A stretch of DNA of 7,161 bases from contig DAOWAK010000059.1 of the NCBI GenBank assembly GCA_030634605.1, forward strand, positions 1 to 7,161, read 5' to 3'. How positions within the stretch are numbered: the first letter of the stretch is position 1; each line of letters opens with the position of its first letter. Origin of the DNA: Sedimentisphaerales bacterium. Lineage in GTDB: Bacteria; Planctomycetota; Phycisphaerae; Sedimentisphaerales; SM23-30. The translations under genes and the position numbers were made by a program. Under the pieces are notes generated by a model, which was not told the DNA's origin, did no database searches, and saw nothing but the letters and a program-made list of their open reading frames with translations. Shown piece after piece: positions 4,925 to 7,161 of the stretch.

Positions 4925-5611
4925 ATGGCACGTTTAATGAGACGAAAGTTTCGACGGGTATTGCTTGATATCGATACCCAGTATGATCTGATCAACCAGC
5001 TCAATCATGACATCTCTGGGATACTGGCCAATTCCCGTCGTCTGATTGCCTGGTCGCGAGCACGGAAGATTCCGGTGATTTCTACGGCACTTTCGCGTCA
5101 ATGTCCGGAAAATAACGTCTTTCCGCAGGGTGCTCCGATGGAGTGCATTGATGGAACGCCGGGGCAGAAGAAGATCAGATTCACGCTGCTGCCCAATCAC
5201 ACGGTGTTTCCAGCGGTTAATCGTCTGGATTTACCGGCGAGGCTGCTGAGTGAATTTCAGCAGGTTATCTTTGAAAAACGCGGGGAAGATCCATTCACCG
5301 AACCCCGGATCGATCGTTTGATAACGGAATTACGAACCGACGCTTTTGTGGTGTTCGGGATGGGGGTAGAAACGGGAGTAAAAGCCACCGTGCTGGGGCT
5401 TCTTAGTCGAAAGAAAAAAGTGCTGCTGGTCAGCGACGCGGTCAATGGCAGCCCCACCCGGCAGGCGGATCTGGCATTGCGGCAGATGGAGGCCAAGGGA
5501 GCCAAGCTGGTCAGTACCGCGGGTATCACGGGAAAAAGACGGATTGCGTTAAAACTGCCCCCCCAAATCGCTTTGCCCCCACGGATTGCTCCAAGAACCT
5601 CCGCCGGCTAA
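4925..5611 (+). CDS. Isochorismatase-fold protein lacking the catalytic cysteine
   Basis: The product belongs to the isochorismatase/nicotinamidase-like superfamily, whose members hydrolyse amides or vinyl ethers with an Asp-Lys-Cys triad. In the 228-aa form the Asp is D17 in LLDIDTQ and the Lys is K118 in VIFEKRGEDPF. The cysteine block, usually G-x-x-T-x-x-C-V-x-x-T, reads FGMGVETGVKAT (144-155) with Gly151 where Cys should be. MECIDGTPG (73-81) matches the (H)CVxGTPG stretch of nicotinamidase-like proteins, but their metal-binding histidines are absent. VLLVSDAVNGS (166-176) follows as expected. The tail is basic and proline-rich. ATG 4925 is chosen because GAGG (4912-4915) lies 9 nt before it; an upstream TTG at 4883 lacks such support. 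It is either a pseudoenzyme or uses other chemistry; the substrate is unknown. pyk follows 40 bp downstream, probably in the same message. Confidence 0.85.
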   Translation: MARLMRRKFRRVLLDIDTQYDLINQLNHDISGILANSRRLIAWSRARKIPVISTALSRQCPENNVFPQGAPMECIDGTPGQKKIRFTLLPNHTVFPAVNRLDLPARLLSEFQQVIFEKRGEDPFTEPRIDRLITELRTDAFVVFGMGVETGVKATVLGLLSRKKKVLLVSDAVNGSPTRQADLALRQMEAKGAKLVSTAGITGKRRIALKLPPQIALPPRIAPRTSAG

Positions 5612-5615
5612 AAAT

Positions 5616-5655
5616 TCATTCTTTACCCACCTAAATACCGAATCTTAAAGAATGA
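5616..5655 (+). promoter_or_regulatory. Hairpin that would cover the first pyk start codon
   Basis: A 10-bp perfect inverted repeat pairs 5616-5625 with 5646-5655 across a 20-nt loop. The right arm contains the ATG at 5652-5654 and any ribosome site in front of it. In the mRNA this would hide that start and favour the ATGs at 5658 or 5661, or make pyk translation depend on ribosomes finishing the upstream gene, whose stop is at 5609-5611. No regulation is shown by the sequence itself. Confidence 0.35.
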
Positions 5656-7097
5656 GCATGATGAAAACCAAAATTATCGCGACCCTGGGGCCGGCATCGG
5701 CTAATGAGCAGACCATCACCTCGCTGATAGATAACGGCAGTGATATTTTTCGGTTGAACTTTTCGCACGGGTCCCTCGAGAACCATAAGCAGACGCTGGA
5801 TATGATTAATCAGGTACGTGACCGGCACACCCATACGGTTGCGGTGATTGGCGATCTATGCGGTCCGAAGATTCGCACGTCCAACATTGAACCGGACGGC
5901 GGTGAAATTCATGCTGACCAGGAAATCACGATTCTGAATAACAACGAGACCGGCACGGTTGAGAAGTTCGGCACTAATTACGAAAATTTCACACGCGACG
6001 TCAAGGTTGGTCAGCGGATTCTCATCGACGACGGACAGCTGGCATTGCAGGTTACCAAGCAACCGGGTGACAAGATTGTCTGTCGGGTGATTGTCGGCGG
6101 TCCGCTGCACAGTCACAAAGGGATCAACCTGCCGGATACGGAATTGAATATCCCTTCCATTACCGAACATGACTGGCGATGTGCTGAATGGGCTATCGAA
6201 AATCAGCTGGATTATCTGGCGTTGAGTTTTGTGCGTACGGCTGATGAAATTCAGAAACTTAAGGATTACATCCGCAAGGCGGATTCGGATATTCAGGTAA
6301 TCGCGAAAATCGAAAAGCCTGAGGCGGTAAGCAATCTGGACGACATCGCCCGGGTAAGTGACGCTTTATTAGTGGCTCGTGGGGATCTGGGTGTTGAAAT
6401 GGACCTGGCCCGGGTGCCGATGATTCAGAAGCAAATTACGGCTTTGGGGCGTAAGCTGGGCAAGCCGGTGATTGTGGCTACCCAAATGCTGCAGTCGATG
6501 ATCGAGAGTCCCACGCCGACGCGAGCGGAGGTTAACGATGTTGCCAACGCTATAATGGATTTCGCGGACACGCTGATGCTTTCCGGAGAAACCGCGGTTG
6601 GTAAAAATCCCATCCAGGCAGTCAAGACGATCCGGCAGATTGCCCAGGTGACGGAAGCTTATCTGGATCAGTCGGACGCGCCGCGCCCGAAAATTCAGAC
6701 GGCTGAGGAATTGGCTCTGACGGCTGCTATGGCGCGTAGCGTTGCCCAGATAACCGATGATACGGACGCCAAGCTGGTGGCGGTGTGGAGCCAGACGGGC
6801 TCATCGGCCCGCCTGCTCAGCAAGGCCAGGATCGATGTACCTATTCTGGCGCTTAGCTCAGACCTGCAAATCTGTCGGCAAATGGCGTTGCATTACGGGG
6901 TGATTCCCAGGTGCGTGGCTATCCCCGAAGGCATTACAGAGTTGTCGGACCTGGTTGATGAGTTGGCTATGCAACGAAAATGGGTTGCTCCGGGCGACCA
7001 GATAGTCATTGTCGCCGGGAGACCGCTGGGCGCCGCCGGGACCACTAACGCCATCATGGTGCACACCGTTACTCAGCAACCAGACGCTTCTGTTTAG
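5652..7097 (+). CDS. pyk: Pyruvate kinase
   Basis: Converts phosphoenolpyruvate and ADP to pyruvate and ATP, the last step of glycolysis, in the cytosol. The 481-aa protein has the full A, B and C domains. Key residues are visible: R34, N36 and S38 in FRLNFSHG; D68 and R75 in GDLCGPKIR; catalytic K219 and metal ligand E221 in IAKIEKPEA; metal ligand D245 in ARGDLGVE; T277 in ATQMLQSMIESPTPTRAE. The B domain is about residues 77-166 and the C domain from about 350 to the end, closing with GTTNAIMVHTV. Lys73 replaces the Glu of K+-dependent enzymes, with Leu69 at the partner position, so it is predicted to be K+-independent. Starts at 5652, 5658 and 5661 are all in frame and no strong ribosome site separates them. 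It follows the isochorismatase-like gene by 40 bp. Confidence 0.97.
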   Translation: MSMMKTKIIATLGPASANEQTITSLIDNGSDIFRLNFSHGSLENHKQTLDMINQVRDRHTHTVAVIGDLCGPKIRTSNIEPDGGEIHADQEITILNNNETGTVEKFGTNYENFTRDVKVGQRILIDDGQLALQVTKQPGDKIVCRVIVGGPLHSHKGINLPDTELNIPSITEHDWRCAEWAIENQLDYLALSFVRTADEIQKLKDYIRKADSDIQVIAKIEKPEAVSNLDDIARVSDALLVARGDLGVEMDLARVPMIQKQITALGRKLGKPVIVATQMLQSMIESPTPTRAEVNDVANAIMDFADTLMLSGETAVGKNPIQAVKTIRQIAQVTEAYLDQSDAPRPKIQTAEELALTAAMARSVAQITDDTDAKLVAVWSQTGSSARLLSKARIDVPILALSSDLQICRQMALHYGVIPRCVAIPEGITELSDLVDELAMQRKWVAPGDQIVIVAGRPLGAAGTTNAIMVHTVTQQPDASV

Positions 7098-7105
7098 TCA
7101 ACCGC

Positions 7106-7125
7106 GTGGGTAACAAGTTACCCAC
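7106..7125 (+). terminator. Hairpin just after pyk
   Basis: GTGGGTAAC (7106-7114) and GTTACCCAC (7117-7125) form a perfect inverted repeat beginning 9 bp after the pyk stop; the innermost pair probably opens to leave an 8-bp stem and a 4-nt loop CAAG. No T tract follows, so it could be a Rho-dependent 3'-end stabiliser rather than a classical terminator. The remainder of the window (7126-7161) shows nothing further. Confidence 0.4.
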
Positions 7126-7161
7126 CCAACTACAAATACCCTCGCCACCACCACCTCAGTT

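Overview
The window reads as ordinary chromosome of a Gram-negative bacterium. WaaA (Kdo transferase) implies a lipid A-containing outer membrane. Several genes use TTG starts or weak ribosome binding sites, GC is moderate, and intergenic DNA is long and AT-richer. The style of the proteins would fit a planctomycete of the Phycisphaerae type, but that is an impression from sequence style, not a demonstrated placement.

Layout from left to right. Positions 1-118 hold two related hairpins that probably end the leftward waaA transcript. waaA (119-1432, minus) is complete. Positions 1433-2550 contain no convincing conventional gene but are rich in structure: a possible waaA promoter, two copies of a 38-bp repeat with a 20-bp dRS3-like palindrome, a promoter/terminator-bounded minus-strand unit of about 330 nt (an ncRNA or a 39-codon ORF), a possible gene remnant, and a 143-bp element bounded by 22-bp perfect inverted repeats. 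A 68-aa minus-strand small protein follows (2551-2757), then queA (2984-4045, plus), convergent with trmB (4094-4723, minus). trmB diverges from an isochorismatase-fold gene (4925-5611, plus), which is followed 40 bp later by pyruvate kinase (5652-7097, plus). The window ends just after a hairpin behind pyk.

The recognisable genes are housekeeping: lipopolysaccharide inner core (waaA), tRNA modification (queA for queuosine, trmB for m7G46) and lower glycolysis (pyk). queA and trmB share a function but face each other, so they are not an operon. The isochorismatase-like gene and pyk are probably co-transcribed.

I saw no defence island, CRISPR array, transposase, tRNA or rRNA. The most unusual points are the isochorismatase-fold protein with glycine where the family has its nucleophilic cysteine, the small minus-strand transcription unit in the waaA-queA gap, and the small repeat elements in that gap.
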